Of a stretch of DNA of 64,000 bases, positions 34,646 to 43,604 are shown piece by piece (position 1 is the first letter of the stretch; each line of letters starts with the position of its first letter). The translations under genes and the position numbers were made by a program. Below the pieces are notes generated by a model, which made no database searches, was not told the DNA's origin, and saw only the letters and a program-made list of their open reading frames with translations. The stretch is from Intrasporangium flavum (lineage in GTDB: Bacteria > Actinomycetota > Actinomycetes > Actinomycetales > Dermatophilaceae): NCBI RefSeq assembly GCF_001956915.1, contig NZ_MLJO01000002.1, positions 103,917-167,916 of the forward strand, given 5' to 3'.

Positions 34646-35302
34646 TCAGCGTGCCGGGACGATGTCGACGACGCGGGTCGCGAGCGACTGAGTCAGCTCG
34701 GGGTCGTGGCAGGCCATGACGACGGTGGTGCCTGCCTCGATCCGGTCGCGGATGAGGTCGGCGACGACCTGGCGCTTGGCCGTGTCGAGCCGCTGCTCGG
34801 GCTCGTCGAGGAGCACGACGCTCGCCGGGCGCGAGAAGGTCAGGGCGAGGCGGAAGAGCTGTTCCTGACCGGACGACAGCTCGTGCGGGAACCGGTCGTC
34901 GAGGTGGGCGATGCCGAAGCGCTCGAGCAGGGTCAGGCTGCGATCGTCGGACGTCACGGGCTCGCCGCCCCACGTCGAGTCGATGAGCACGAGGTGGTCG
35001 ACGAGCGTCAGGTCGCGGTAGGTCGTCGGAGCCCCGAGCAGGGCCGCGACGGCGGCGCGCACCGCCCGGTCGCGTTCGTCGGCCTCGCGGCCGCCAATCG
35101 TCGCCGTGCCCGTGGTGGGCACGAGCAGGCCGCCGATGATCCGCAGCAGGGTCGTCTTGCCCGACCCGTTGGGCCCGCGCAGCACGATGCACTCGCCGGG
35201 GTCGGCGTGCACGTCCGTCGCGAGCAGGAGCGTCGTGTCGTCGATCGTCTTGCTGACGCCCTCCGCACGGACCTCGCCGGTCAGCACCGCGACCGCAGCC
35301 AT
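34646..35302 (-). CDS. ABC transporter ATP-binding protein
   Basis: The 218-residue ATPase has Walker A GPNGSGKTT, signature LSSGQEQLF (a variant of LSGGQ), Walker B VVLLDEPEQRLD and the switch histidine in ACHDPEL. It energises the membrane protein encoded next. I chose the ATG at 35302, with GGGACGG upstream; a GTG at 35308 adds two residues. There is no substrate-binding protein, so export is more likely than import. Confidence 0.87.
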   Translation of the reverse strand: MAAVAVLTGEVRAEGVSKTIDDTTLLLATDVHADPGECIVLRGPNGSGKTTLLRIIGGLLVPTTGTATIGGREADERDRAVRAAVAALLGAPTTYRDLTLVDHLVLIDSTWGGEPVTSDDRSLTLLERFGIAHLDDRFPHELSSGQEQLFRLALTFSRPASVVLLDEPEQRLDTAKRQVVADLIRDRIEAGTTVVMACHDPELTQSLATRVVDIVPAR

Positions 35303-35395
35303 CTGCACCCGTCCCTTCGCCAGAACCCTGTCGAGGCCACCGTATGCCGCGGCCCGGCGCCGACGCCGCCCGGGCGGCTCCGGCGCGGGCGCCGC

Positions 35396-35857
35396 TCAGC
35401 CCTGCTGCGGCACCGGCGGGCCCGCCACGAGCGCCACGGCGGTCAGCGCGAGCACGGCGGCGACGCCGACCCCGACCGCGACGCCCGGTCGCGCGAGGAG
35501 CGTGGCGACGACGCGTTCGGCCGGCGTCACGGGCTGCTCGCCGTCACGGCCGAGGCGCCAGCCGCCCTCGAGGCGTCCGCGCCGCTCGAGGCGCCGCTCC
35601 CACCAGATGGTCAGGAACGGCGGCACGGCGCTGAGCAGGCCGAGCGCGGCCTCGCGCAGGGTCCACCGCTGGTTGACCCAGAGCAGGAGCGTCACGAGGC
35701 AGAAGGCGATGAAGACGACCCCGTGTGCCAGGCCGAAGACGCGGACGCCGAGGTCGGTCGTGCGGGTCACGTACTTGAGGACCATGCCGAGCAGCAGCAG
35801 GGCCCACGTGACCACCTCCGCGGCGGCGAGGCGTCGGTAGAGGGTGCGAGGGGTCAT
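35396..35857 (-). CDS. DUF3817 integral membrane protein
   Basis: The 153-residue protein shows the DUF3817 pattern: YRRLAAAEVVTWALLLLGMVLKYVTRTTDLGVRVFGLAHGVVFIAF, then two further helices and WWERRLERRGRLE. A fourth hydrophobic segment lies at the C-terminus. The function of the family is unknown; it is common in actinobacteria. GTAGGAGACGCC precedes the ATG. Confidence 0.85.
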   Translation of the reverse strand: MTPRTLYRRLAAAEVVTWALLLLGMVLKYVTRTTDLGVRVFGLAHGVVFIAFCLVTLLLWVNQRWTLREAALGLLSAVPPFLTIWWERRLERRGRLEGGWRLGRDGEQPVTPAERVVATLLARPGVAVGVGVAAVLALTAVALVAGPPVPQQG

Positions 35858-35927
35858 GCGGCGTCTCCTACGTCGTGTCGTACTGGAGCGCCCAGTGTGC
35901 CAAACCCGTAGGTAGCGCGATCGCCCG

Positions 35928-36049
35928 CACCTGTGTCACTGCCCCGCTGGGTGGGGCACTGACGCAGGTGGCGTGTCCCGACGGTGCTGCTCGGTGCCCT
36001 CTACGTCACTGCCCCGCTGAATGGCTCACTGGCTGGATGGGGCGCTGAC
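35928..36049. repeat. two A(C)TGC stem-loop elements in a 218-base spacer
   Basis: Element one (35928-35970) pairs CACCTG-GTCACTGCCCC with GGGGCACTGAC-CAGGTG; the arms mismatch only at the C of CACTG and one outer base. Element two (36005-36049) begins with the same GTCACTGCCCC and ends GGGGCGCTGAC. They lie between the end of egtD and the DUF3817 gene. The same design recurs at 62305-62474. I see no gene in this spacer. Confidence 0.75.
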
Positions 36050-36075
36050 GGCGGACGTCGTGCTCGAGGGTGTCC

Positions 36076-37074
36076 TCAGCCGGTGCGCCGGGCCAGCGTC
36101 AGCGCGAAGTCGCCCGCGGCGTCGGTCCACGTGCGCTCGACGTCGAAGCCCGCGGCCCCGAGCTCGGCGGCGAGCCGTTCGGGCCGGAACTTCGTCGAGA
36201 TCTCGACGCGGATCTCCTCGCCGTGCGCGAGGTCGAAGACGAGGTCGGCCCCCGGCACCGTGACCCGCTGCGGCATGTCGGCCCGCAGCCGCAGGTCCAT
36301 CCGCTCCTGGCGCGGGTCCCAGAACGGGACGTAGGAGAACGCGTCGACGTCGAAGTCGGCGCCGAGCTCGCGGTTGAGCACGTGGAGACAGTTGGTGACG
36401 AAGGCCGCCGTGACGCCCTGGCTGTCGTCGTAGGCGGCGATGAGCCGGTCGGTGCTCTTGACGAGGTCGGTGCCGAGGAGGAACCAGTCGCCGGGCTCGA
36501 GGCTGTCGGCGAGGGCCCCGAGGAACGCCGCGCGCTCCTCGACGTAGAAGTTGCCGATGGTGCCACCGAGGAACGCGACGAGGCGCCGGCCCCCGCGCGG
36601 CAGGTGGCCCAGGTGCAGGGTGAAGTCGCCGACGAGGGCCTCGACGCGCAGGCCCGGATAGCGCTCGCAGAGCATCGCCGCGGCGTCGCGCAGCGTCTGC
36701 TCGGACACGTCGACCGGCACGAACCGCTCGAGGTGCCCGACCGAGGTGAACGCGTCGAGGAGCGTGCGGGTCTTGTCGCTCGTGCCGCTGCCGAGCTCGA
36801 CGACGGTGGTGGCGTCGCAGGCCCGGACGATGTCGGCGGCGTGGTCGCGCAGGATCTCGCGCTCGCGCTCGGTGGGGTAGTACTCCGGCAGCCGGGTGAT
36901 CTCGTCGAAGAGGCCCGAGCCGGCGTCGTCGTAGAGCCACTTGGGCGGCAGGGTCCGCGGCTGCGAGCCGAGCCCGCGCCGGACGTCGGCGACGAGGGAG
37001 CCGGAGGCCCAGTCGGGGTCGAGGGCCACGGTGACGACGGGCTCCTGCCCGCCCCGAGCGTCGGCGGCGCTCAC
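36076..37074 (-). CDS. egtD: L-histidine N(alpha)-methyltransferase EgtD
   Basis: The 332-residue enzyme trimethylates histidine to hercynine with SAM, the first step of ergothioneine synthesis. Family motifs are PPKWLYDDAGSGLFDEITRLPEYYPTERE, the SAM site ELGSGTSDKT, and FLGGTIGNFYVEERAAFL. Length and order match mycobacterial EgtD. Its GTG start overlaps the egtB stop (GTGA), so the two are coupled. Confidence 0.93.
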   Translation of the reverse strand: MSAADARGGQEPVVTVALDPDWASGSLVADVRRGLGSQPRTLPPKWLYDDAGSGLFDEITRLPEYYPTEREREILRDHAADIVRACDATTVVELGSGTSDKTRTLLDAFTSVGHLERFVPVDVSEQTLRDAAAMLCERYPGLRVEALVGDFTLHLGHLPRGGRRLVAFLGGTIGNFYVEERAAFLGALADSLEPGDWFLLGTDLVKSTDRLIAAYDDSQGVTAAFVTNCLHVLNRELGADFDVDAFSYVPFWDPRQERMDLRLRADMPQRVTVPGADLVFDLAHGEEIRVEISTKFRPERLAAELGAAGFDVERTWTDAAGDFALTLARRTG

Positions 37075-38417
37075 CGCACGCCCCCGTCGGCGAGGCGGAC
37101 GCCGGACAGCGCCCAGCGCGAACCGGGCGGGAAGAAGTTGCGGTAGGTGGCGCGGGCGTGTCCCGGCGGGGTCAGCGCGCAGCCGCCGCGCAGCACCATC
37201 TGCCCCGACATGAACTTGCCGTTGTACTCGCCGATGGCGCCGGCCGGCGGGTGGTAGCCGGGGTAGGCCAGGTAGGCCGAGGACGTCCACTCCCAGCAGT
37301 CGCCGTACACCTGGCGCAGGTGCCCGGTGGACGGGCCGGCCGCGCGCGGGTGGAAGGTCACGGTGTCGGCGAGGTTGGCGGCCGCGTCGGCGCGTGACGC
37401 GTCGGTGCCGGACGCGTCGGTGCCGGACGCGTCGGCCTGGCCGTCGGCGACCACGGCGTGCTCCCACTCGACCTCGGTGGGCAGGCGCTTGCCGGCCCAC
37501 GTGGCGTACGCGTCGGCCTCGTAGTGGCTGACGTGGCTGACCGGCAGGCCCGGGTTGACCGGCCACGTGCCGCTCAGGGTGTGCTCGAACCAGATGCCGT
37601 CGACCTCGGTCCAGTAGAACGGCGCCCGCCAGCCCTCGGCCCGCACCCGGCCCCAGCCGTCGGAGAGCCAGAGCTCGTGCCGGTCGTAGCCACCGTCGGC
37701 CATGAACCGCAGCCACTCGCCGTTGGTGACGAGCCGGTCGGCGAGCCGGTACGGCTCGAGCCAGGCCTGGTGCAGCGGCAGCTCGTTGTCGAAGGAGAAC
37801 CCTCCGCCGCGGTGGCCGATCTCGACGAGGCCGCCCTCGACGTCGACCCAGCCGAGCGCGTCGGGCTCGGAGTCGGGGCTGGGGGTGCCGGCGTAGGCCG
37901 GCTGGAGCGGGTTGAGCGACAGCACGTGCTTGATGTCCATGAGGAGCAGCTCCTGGTGCTGCTGCTCGTGGTGGAAGCCGAGCTCGATGGTGGAGGTGAG
38001 CTTCTCGAGGGCGCCGCCGTCGAGGGTCTGCACGAGGTCGCGCATGCGTGCGTCGACGTTGTCGCGGTAGAGGCCGACGTCGTGGGCGCCGGGGCGGCTG
38101 ATGAGGCCGCGGTTCGGGCGCGCGTAGCGGGGGCCGACACCCTCGTAATAGCTGTTGAAGAGGAACCAGTAGCGGTCCTGGTAGGGCGTGAACGACGGCT
38201 CGTGGTCGGCGAGTACGAAGGTCTCGAAGAACCACGTGACGTGCGCCCGGTGCCACTTCGTCGGCGAGACGTCGGGCATCGACTGGACGGTCTGGTCCTC
38301 GGGGGACAGCGGAGCGGCCAGCGCCTCGGTGTGGGCGCGGACCTCGTCGTAGCGGGCCACGATCGTGTCGGCGTCCCACTCGTGCACGGCTGTCGGGTCG
38401 GGTGTCGGATCGGACAT
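37071..38417 (-). CDS. egtB: ergothioneine sulfoxide synthase EgtB
   Basis: The 448-residue non-haem iron enzyme joins hercynine to a thiol using oxygen. A DinB-like N-terminal domain carries the iron ligands in WHRAHVTW and the HX3H motif of GFHHEQQHQE. A formylglycine-generating-enzyme-like C-terminal domain has GKRLPTEVEWEHA and RGGCALTPPGHAR. A short Asp-Ala-Ser-rich insert (about residues 327-346) is encoded by three GACGCGTCGG units. egtA, egtC and egtE are not beside it. A TAGGGT minus-10 box and GGAAGAGG ribosome site lie upstream. Confidence 0.92.
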   Translation of the reverse strand: MSDPTPDPTAVHEWDADTIVARYDEVRAHTEALAAPLSPEDQTVQSMPDVSPTKWHRAHVTWFFETFVLADHEPSFTPYQDRYWFLFNSYYEGVGPRYARPNRGLISRPGAHDVGLYRDNVDARMRDLVQTLDGGALEKLTSTIELGFHHEQQHQELLLMDIKHVLSLNPLQPAYAGTPSPDSEPDALGWVDVEGGLVEIGHRGGGFSFDNELPLHQAWLEPYRLADRLVTNGEWLRFMADGGYDRHELWLSDGWGRVRAEGWRAPFYWTEVDGIWFEHTLSGTWPVNPGLPVSHVSHYEADAYATWAGKRLPTEVEWEHAVVADGQADASGTDASGTDASRADAAANLADTVTFHPRAAGPSTGHLRQVYGDCWEWTSSAYLAYPGYHPPAGAIGEYNGKFMSGQMVLRGGCALTPPGHARATYRNFFPPGSRWALSGVRLADGGVR

Positions 38418-38591
38418 CGTGTGACCTCTTCCTGGCGGTCGCTGACGGCGCTGGTTGCACCCGGACCTGAACGCCTTCGACCCTAGGTCGGCCCGCCGAC
38501 AGCCACCACCCCGTTGCGGGACGCGCGGCCAACCGTAAGGACCTGTTCACCGGGCAGACCGGCGTCGGTCCGGACGGTTAGGGTTCCGTGC

Positions 38592-41294
38592 ATGGCCACC
38601 GCCCTGTACCGCCGCTACCGGCCCGAGAGCTTCGCCGACGTCATCGGCCAGGAGCACGTCACCGAGCCGCTCATGCAGGCGCTGCGCACGGGCCGGGTCA
38701 ACCACGCCTACCTCTTCAGCGGCCCGCGCGGCTGCGGCAAGACCACGAGCGCCCGCATCCTGGCCCGCTGCCTCAACTGCGAGGAGGGCCCGACGCCGAC
38801 CCCGTGCGGCACCTGCCAGTCGTGCGTGGCGCTCGCGCGCGGCGGCACCGGCAGCGTCGACGTCATCGAGATCGACGCGGCCAGCCACGGTGGCGTCGAC
38901 GACGCCCGCGACCTGCGCGAACGCGCGTCGTACGGCCCCGCGCAGAGCCGGTTCAAGATCTACATCATCGACGAGGCGCACATGGTGACGCCGCAGGGCT
39001 TCAACGCGCTGCTCAAGATCGTCGAGGAGCCGCCCGAGCACGTGAAGTTCGTGTTCGCCACGACCGAGCCCGAGAAGGTCATCGGCACGATCCGCTCGCG
39101 CACGCACCACTACCCGTTCCGGCTCGTCCCGCCGGCCAAGCTCACCGCCTACATGGAGCGCCTGCTCGAGTCCGAGCACGTCGCGACCCAGCCGGGGGTG
39201 CTCAGCTTCGTCACGCGCGCGGGCGGCGGCTCGGTCCGCGACTCCCTGTCGGTGCTCGACCAGCTCATCGCCGGCTCGGGTCCCGAGGGGCTGACCTACG
39301 ACGGCGCGGTGTCGCTGCTCGGGTTCACCGACGGCGAGCTGCTCGACAGCACCATCGACGCGCTCGCGGCCGGCGACGGCGCGGCCACCTTCCGCCAGGT
39401 CGACAAGGTCATCGAGTCGGGCCACGACCCCCGCCGGTTCATCGAGGACCTCCTCGAGCGACTGCGCGACCTCATCGTCGTCGCCGCGGTGCAGGAGGGT
39501 GCGGCGCAGGTGCTGCGTGGCGTCCCGGAGGACCAGCTCGAGCGGATGCGCGTGCAGCAGTCCGCCTTCGGCCCCGGGGCCTTGTCCCGCGCGGCCGACA
39601 TCGTCAACACCGGCCTCACCGAGATGACCGGCGCCACCGCGCCCCGCATGCAGCTCGAGCTCATCTGCGCGCGCATCCTGCTGCCGGCCTCGTCGGGCGA
39701 GCAGGGCTACGCCGCACGCCTCGACCGCCTCGAGCGTCGCCTCGAGGTCGGCGGCGTGCCGACCGCCGCCCGCGCCGATGCGCCGGCACCCCCGGCCCTC
39801 GCGGCCCCGCCGCGCACCGTCTCCGACTACACACCCCCGTCGAGCGGCGCGACCTCTGGTCCGTCCCTGCCCGCCGGCGGCATGGGCGGGGGTGGCCGCA
39901 GCAGCGGCGTCGACCTCGGCGCCTCCGCCGGGGCTCCCGCATCCGCTCCCGCCTCCGCGTCCGCCTCCGCGCCCGCCTCCGGGCCGTCGATGGCGGGGCC
40001 GGGTGACGCCGGACGCGTCGACGCCGCCCGCGCCGAGGTGGGCGCGCCCCCGGTGGTCGCGCCGGCCGAGTCCGTCGGGGGTCCGTCGGCCGTCGAGGAG
40101 GCGCAGCGCGGCCCCGGGCACTCCACGCCCGGCGCGTCGGCGCCCGAGGTCGTCCACGACCCGTCCCGCGGTGTCGCGCACGCGCACGGCGAGAGCCCTG
40201 CGGCTTCGTCGTCGGAGGTCTCCGCAGCCGACGCGGCCCCGAGCGGCGGCATGGACACCGACGCCATCCGCCGGGCGTGGCCCAACGTCCTCGGCCGCAT
40301 CTTCACGATGCGCCGCATCACGTGGACCTTCGTCTCGCAGAACGCCCAGGTCACTGCCTTCGACGGGCGCACCCTGACCCTCGGCATCGCGACCGCCGGC
40401 CTCACGACCACCTTCCGCTCGGGCAACCACGCCGAGATCGTCCGCCAGGCGCTCATCGACGAGCTCGGCGTCGACGCCCTCGTCGACGGCGTCCACGTGG
40501 CCGAGGTGTCGCAGCAGGCTCCCGTGGCCCCGCCCGCGGGTTCGGTTCCGCCCCCGCCCGACGAGGCTCCCGCAGGGGGCGGCGACGCTCCGGACGGGGC
40601 CGGTGGCTCCGCCGGCGCTAACCCCGCTGCGGCACAGGGCGTTCCGGGCAACGACGGCCCCGGTGCCTCCGCCGCGCGCCCGTCCTGGGGTGACGCCGGC
40701 GCCGGGCACGACGCCGGGGCCGCGGGGGGTGCCGCGGGCGGTGCCTCCGGTGGCGGCCAGGGCGGTCAGGGCGGCTCGGGCGGTGCCGCGCCGAGCGCCC
40801 GCCTCGCCGACGCCGGCCTCAGCCCGGTGTCCGGCCGCTCGCTCGAGGACAACGCCGGCTGGGGGAGCGTCTCGGGCCCGCCGCCCGACTGGGCCACCGG
40901 TCCTGCCGGCGACCCGTCGACCGGCGCGCCGTCCGCAGCGTCCCCGGCCGCGGGCGCCACGGCCACCGCCGTGGCCGCGCCTCCGGTGGGTGCGCCGAGC
41001 TCGCCGAGCCAGCCGCAGGCCGCAGCCAGCCCGTCCGCCGACTCCGCCCCGGCGGCGCCGACGGCCACTGCGCTGCGGGGGGCCAGCGCCGCCCGCGCCG
41101 CGTTCGCCGAGGCGAGGTCGGCGAGTGCCCGTCGCGCGACCACGGGTGCCGACGACGAGCCCGCCCCCGCACCCCTCACCGACGACTCCGCGGTGAGCGA
41201 CGACGACGAGGACATCGTCGTGTCCGGCGACATCGGCCGGTCGGTCATCGAGAAGGTGCTCGGCGGCCGGGTCGTCCAGGAGATCGAGGACTAG
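38592..41294 (+). CDS. dnaX: DNA polymerase III gamma/tau subunit
   Basis: The 900-residue protein is the clamp-loader ATPase. Walker A is GPRGCGKTT, the zinc module is CLNCEEGPTPTPCGTCQSC, Walker B is IIDEAHM and the sensor segment is FATTEPEKVIGTIRSR. The conserved part ends near residue 380. A very long Ala/Pro/Gly/Ser linker follows, with a small tau-like domain (about 555-640) inside it. A TAGGGT minus-10 box ends only a few bases before the ATG, so the mRNA is probably leaderless. I see no slippery site that would make gamma. Confidence 0.95.
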   Translation: MATALYRRYRPESFADVIGQEHVTEPLMQALRTGRVNHAYLFSGPRGCGKTTSARILARCLNCEEGPTPTPCGTCQSCVALARGGTGSVDVIEIDAASHGGVDDARDLRERASYGPAQSRFKIYIIDEAHMVTPQGFNALLKIVEEPPEHVKFVFATTEPEKVIGTIRSRTHHYPFRLVPPAKLTAYMERLLESEHVATQPGVLSFVTRAGGGSVRDSLSVLDQLIAGSGPEGLTYDGAVSLLGFTDGELLDSTIDALAAGDGAATFRQVDKVIESGHDPRRFIEDLLERLRDLIVVAAVQEGAAQVLRGVPEDQLERMRVQQSAFGPGALSRAADIVNTGLTEMTGATAPRMQLELICARILLPASSGEQGYAARLDRLERRLEVGGVPTAARADAPAPPALAAPPRTVSDYTPPSSGATSGPSLPAGGMGGGGRSSGVDLGASAGAPASAPASASASAPASGPSMAGPGDAGRVDAARAEVGAPPVVAPAESVGGPSAVEEAQRGPGHSTPGASAPEVVHDPSRGVAHAHGESPAASSSEVSAADAAPSGGMDTDAIRRAWPNVLGRIFTMRRITWTFVSQNAQVTAFDGRTLTLGIATAGLTTTFRSGNHAEIVRQALIDELGVDALVDGVHVAEVSQQAPVAPPAGSVPPPPDEAPAGGGDAPDGAGGSAGANPAAAQGVPGNDGPGASAARPSWGDAGAGHDAGAAGGAAGGASGGGQGGQGGSGGAAPSARLADAGLSPVSGRSLEDNAGWGSVSGPPPDWATGPAGDPSTGAPSAASPAAGATATAVAAPPVGAPSSPSQPQAAASPSADSAPAAPTATALRGASAARAAFAEARSASARRATTGADDEPAPAPLTDDSAVSDDDEDIVVSGDIGRSVIEKVLGGRVVQEIED

Positions 41295-41369
41295 CCTGGC
41301 GACGAGCACGGCGAGCACGGCGAGCCCGACGCGCGTCGGCGGCCGAGCCGGACGCGCCCGGCCCGGCGG

Positions 41370-42245
41370 TCAGCGCGACAGGCCGAGCTCCCGGGTCAGT
41401 CGCGGGACCACGGCGGCGAGCGTCGGGTCGAGCGCGCCGCGCGAGATGACCGACAGCCGCACCGGCAGGTCGACCCGGCACGCGAGCACCCGGTCGTCAG
41501 GGCCGGCCGAGCGTCGGGCCGCGCTCGAGGGCAGCACGGCGACGGTGCCGCGCTGTCGCGCCATGTCGACGGCCACCGGCGCCGTCGCGGCGTAGCGGGT
41601 GGTGCCCCCGAGCGCGGCGACCCGCTCGGCGATGAGGGGCCCGGAGTTGTCCCACGCCGTGTACACGACGTCGAGGTCGCGGAACGGCCGCGCGCCGCGT
41701 CGAGGCCCGTCGACGCCGCTCGGCACGAACGTCACGAGGCGATCGGTGCCGAGCCGCGTGGCCACGACGTGCCTCGGCAGCTGCATCTGCTCGGCCACCC
41801 CCACGACCGCCGCGTCGAGGCTGCCCTCGTCGACGTAGGCGACCATCTCGCGGCCGTGGTAGACGATCTGGCGCACCTGCACCTCGTCGCCGATCAAGGT
41901 GTCGAGCACGGGGAAGAGGTAGGCCGACAGCCCCGCGAACGTGCCGATGCGCAGGGTTCGGGCCCGCGCGGCGGAGCGGACGTTGGGGAAGACCTGCTCG
42001 AGGTGGCCGAGGATGTGCTCGGCCTGGCGCACCAGCTCCGCCCCGGCAGGGGTGGCCGTGGATCCGGTGGTGTCCCGGACGAACAGGGCTGTGCCACAGC
42101 GGCGCTCGAGCCGGGCGAGCCGTTGCGACAGGGCCGGCTGGCTCACGAGCAGCTCGCGGGCCGCGGATCCGAGCGACCGGGTGCGGTGCAGCGTCACGAC
42201 GAGACGCAGGTCGTCGATGTCGGGCACCGCAGCCAATGAGGCCAT
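41370..42245 (-). CDS. LysR family transcriptional regulator
   Basis: The 291-residue protein has the LysR winged helix at the N-terminus (LRLVVTLHRTRSLGSAARELLVSQPALSQRLARLERRCGTALFVR) and a two-lobed effector domain. It is divergent from an MFS gene with a 72-base gap, the usual layout for a LysR regulator and its target. The inducer is unknown. Confidence 0.9.
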   Translation of the reverse strand: MASLAAVPDIDDLRLVVTLHRTRSLGSAARELLVSQPALSQRLARLERRCGTALFVRDTTGSTATPAGAELVRQAEHILGHLEQVFPNVRSAARARTLRIGTFAGLSAYLFPVLDTLIGDEVQVRQIVYHGREMVAYVDEGSLDAAVVGVAEQMQLPRHVVATRLGTDRLVTFVPSGVDGPRRGARPFRDLDVVYTAWDNSGPLIAERVAALGGTTRYAATAPVAVDMARQRGTVAVLPSSAARRSAGPDDRVLACRVDLPVRLSVISRGALDPTLAAVVPRLTRELGLSR

Positions 42246-42317
42246 AGACCTACCTTATGACCTGCGCCCAAGGGTGGGCGTCTACCGGCGCCGTGGCGTC
42301 CCCGGGAGGCTCGACGC

Positions 42318-43580
42318 ATGGGTCCCAGACGTGCCATCGCCGTGGTCCTCGCCTCCAACGCGGTCGAGTACCTCGCCTTCCGGTTCACCCAGGTCGCCCT
42401 GCCCGTCGTCGTCGTCCAGCAGCTCGGGTCGGCATCGACGGCGGGGCTCGTCGCCGGCGCCTCGGGCGTGCCGGTGCTCCTGTCGCCGTGGTGGGCCCGA
42501 CGCCTCCGGTCCCGCGTGGTCGACGGCCGCGGCCTCGCCGTCGTGGCGCTCTGCCAGGCGGGGGCGCTCGCGCTCGTGCCGCTCGCCGTCGCGGTCGGCC
42601 TGCTGCACCCCGTGCTCCTGCTCGCGGTCGGACTCGTCGTCGGTGCCGGGGACGCCCTCGCCGCGCCGGGCCGCACCGCGCTGCTCGGAGACCTCGGCGA
42701 CCGGCTCGGCGAGGCCACTGCGACGCGCGCCGTGACGTGGGACGACGCGTCGCGCCGGGCCACCATGGTCGCCGGTCCCGCGCTGGCCGGCCTCGGCGTC
42801 CACGCCGGGCTCGTCGACGCGATGCTGTGGGTCGAGGCGGCCGGGCTCGTGCTCTCGGCCGTCGTCGTGCGCCGCGTCGTGCTCGACCACTCCTCGGAAC
42901 CGGCGTCCCGACCCGTGGACACCGCTGACGCCCCCGTCGGCACGCGCGGCACGCCCGACGCGCCCGGCATCCTCGAGTCGGTGCGCGCCCACCCGCACGT
43001 CGTCCGCGGCTGGGTCATGCGCGGCACGAGCTGCCTGCTGTGGTTCGCCTTCGTCCTCGGGCTGGCCGTCGCCGGCGAGCGCTCGGGCGAGCCGGGCGTC
43101 CTCTACGCGTGGGGCCTGTCGGCGTACGGGATCGGCTCGCTCGTCACGACCGTCGTCGTCGCGCACCGCCCGCTCGCGGGCCGCCCGCTGCGACTGGCCA
43201 CCCTGGCCTGGGTCGGGCAGGGCGCGGCCTTCGCGGCCATGGGTCTGCTCCAGTCGCCCCTCGGCGTGGCGGCCACCGCGGCGGCCGCCGGCCTCGTGAC
43301 GGTCGTGGGCATCCGGGCCATCACCCAGGTGATCCTCACGCAGACCCAGGGCCCGGCCCGGCGGTCGGCACTCGCCGGCCAGGCCGTCGTCGTCAACGCG
43401 ACCTCCGCCCTCGGGCTTCTCGTCGGCGGTGTCGTCATCGACCACGTCGGGGTGGGGCCGACGCTCGTGGGATCAGGTGTCGTCACGGCGCTCGTCGCCC
43501 TCGCGGCGGGCTCGTTCCGGGCGCCGACGCCGGGTACTCCTTCGCATACGGGAAGAGTCGGGATTCGGACATCGCGATGA
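42318..43580 (+). CDS. MFS transporter divergent from a LysR gene
   Basis: The 420-residue protein has about 12 membrane helices, with short polar loops and a proline-rich central loop (ASRPVDTADAPVGTRGTPDAPG). It looks like a drug or metabolite exporter of the MFS_3/Bcr-like sort. The substrate is unknown. The divergent LysR gene is the likely regulator. Confidence 0.82.
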   Translation: MGPRRAIAVVLASNAVEYLAFRFTQVALPVVVVQQLGSASTAGLVAGASGVPVLLSPWWARRLRSRVVDGRGLAVVALCQAGALALVPLAVAVGLLHPVLLLAVGLVVGAGDALAAPGRTALLGDLGDRLGEATATRAVTWDDASRRATMVAGPALAGLGVHAGLVDAMLWVEAAGLVLSAVVVRRVVLDHSSEPASRPVDTADAPVGTRGTPDAPGILESVRAHPHVVRGWVMRGTSCLLWFAFVLGLAVAGERSGEPGVLYAWGLSAYGIGSLVTTVVVAHRPLAGRPLRLATLAWVGQGAAFAAMGLLQSPLGVAATAAAAGLVTVVGIRAITQVILTQTQGPARRSALAGQAVVVNATSALGLLVGGVVIDHVGVGPTLVGSGVVTALVALAAGSFRAPTPGTPSHTGRVGIRTSR

Positions 43581-43604
43581 CCTGACCGGCGGTAGGTTCG
43601 GAGC

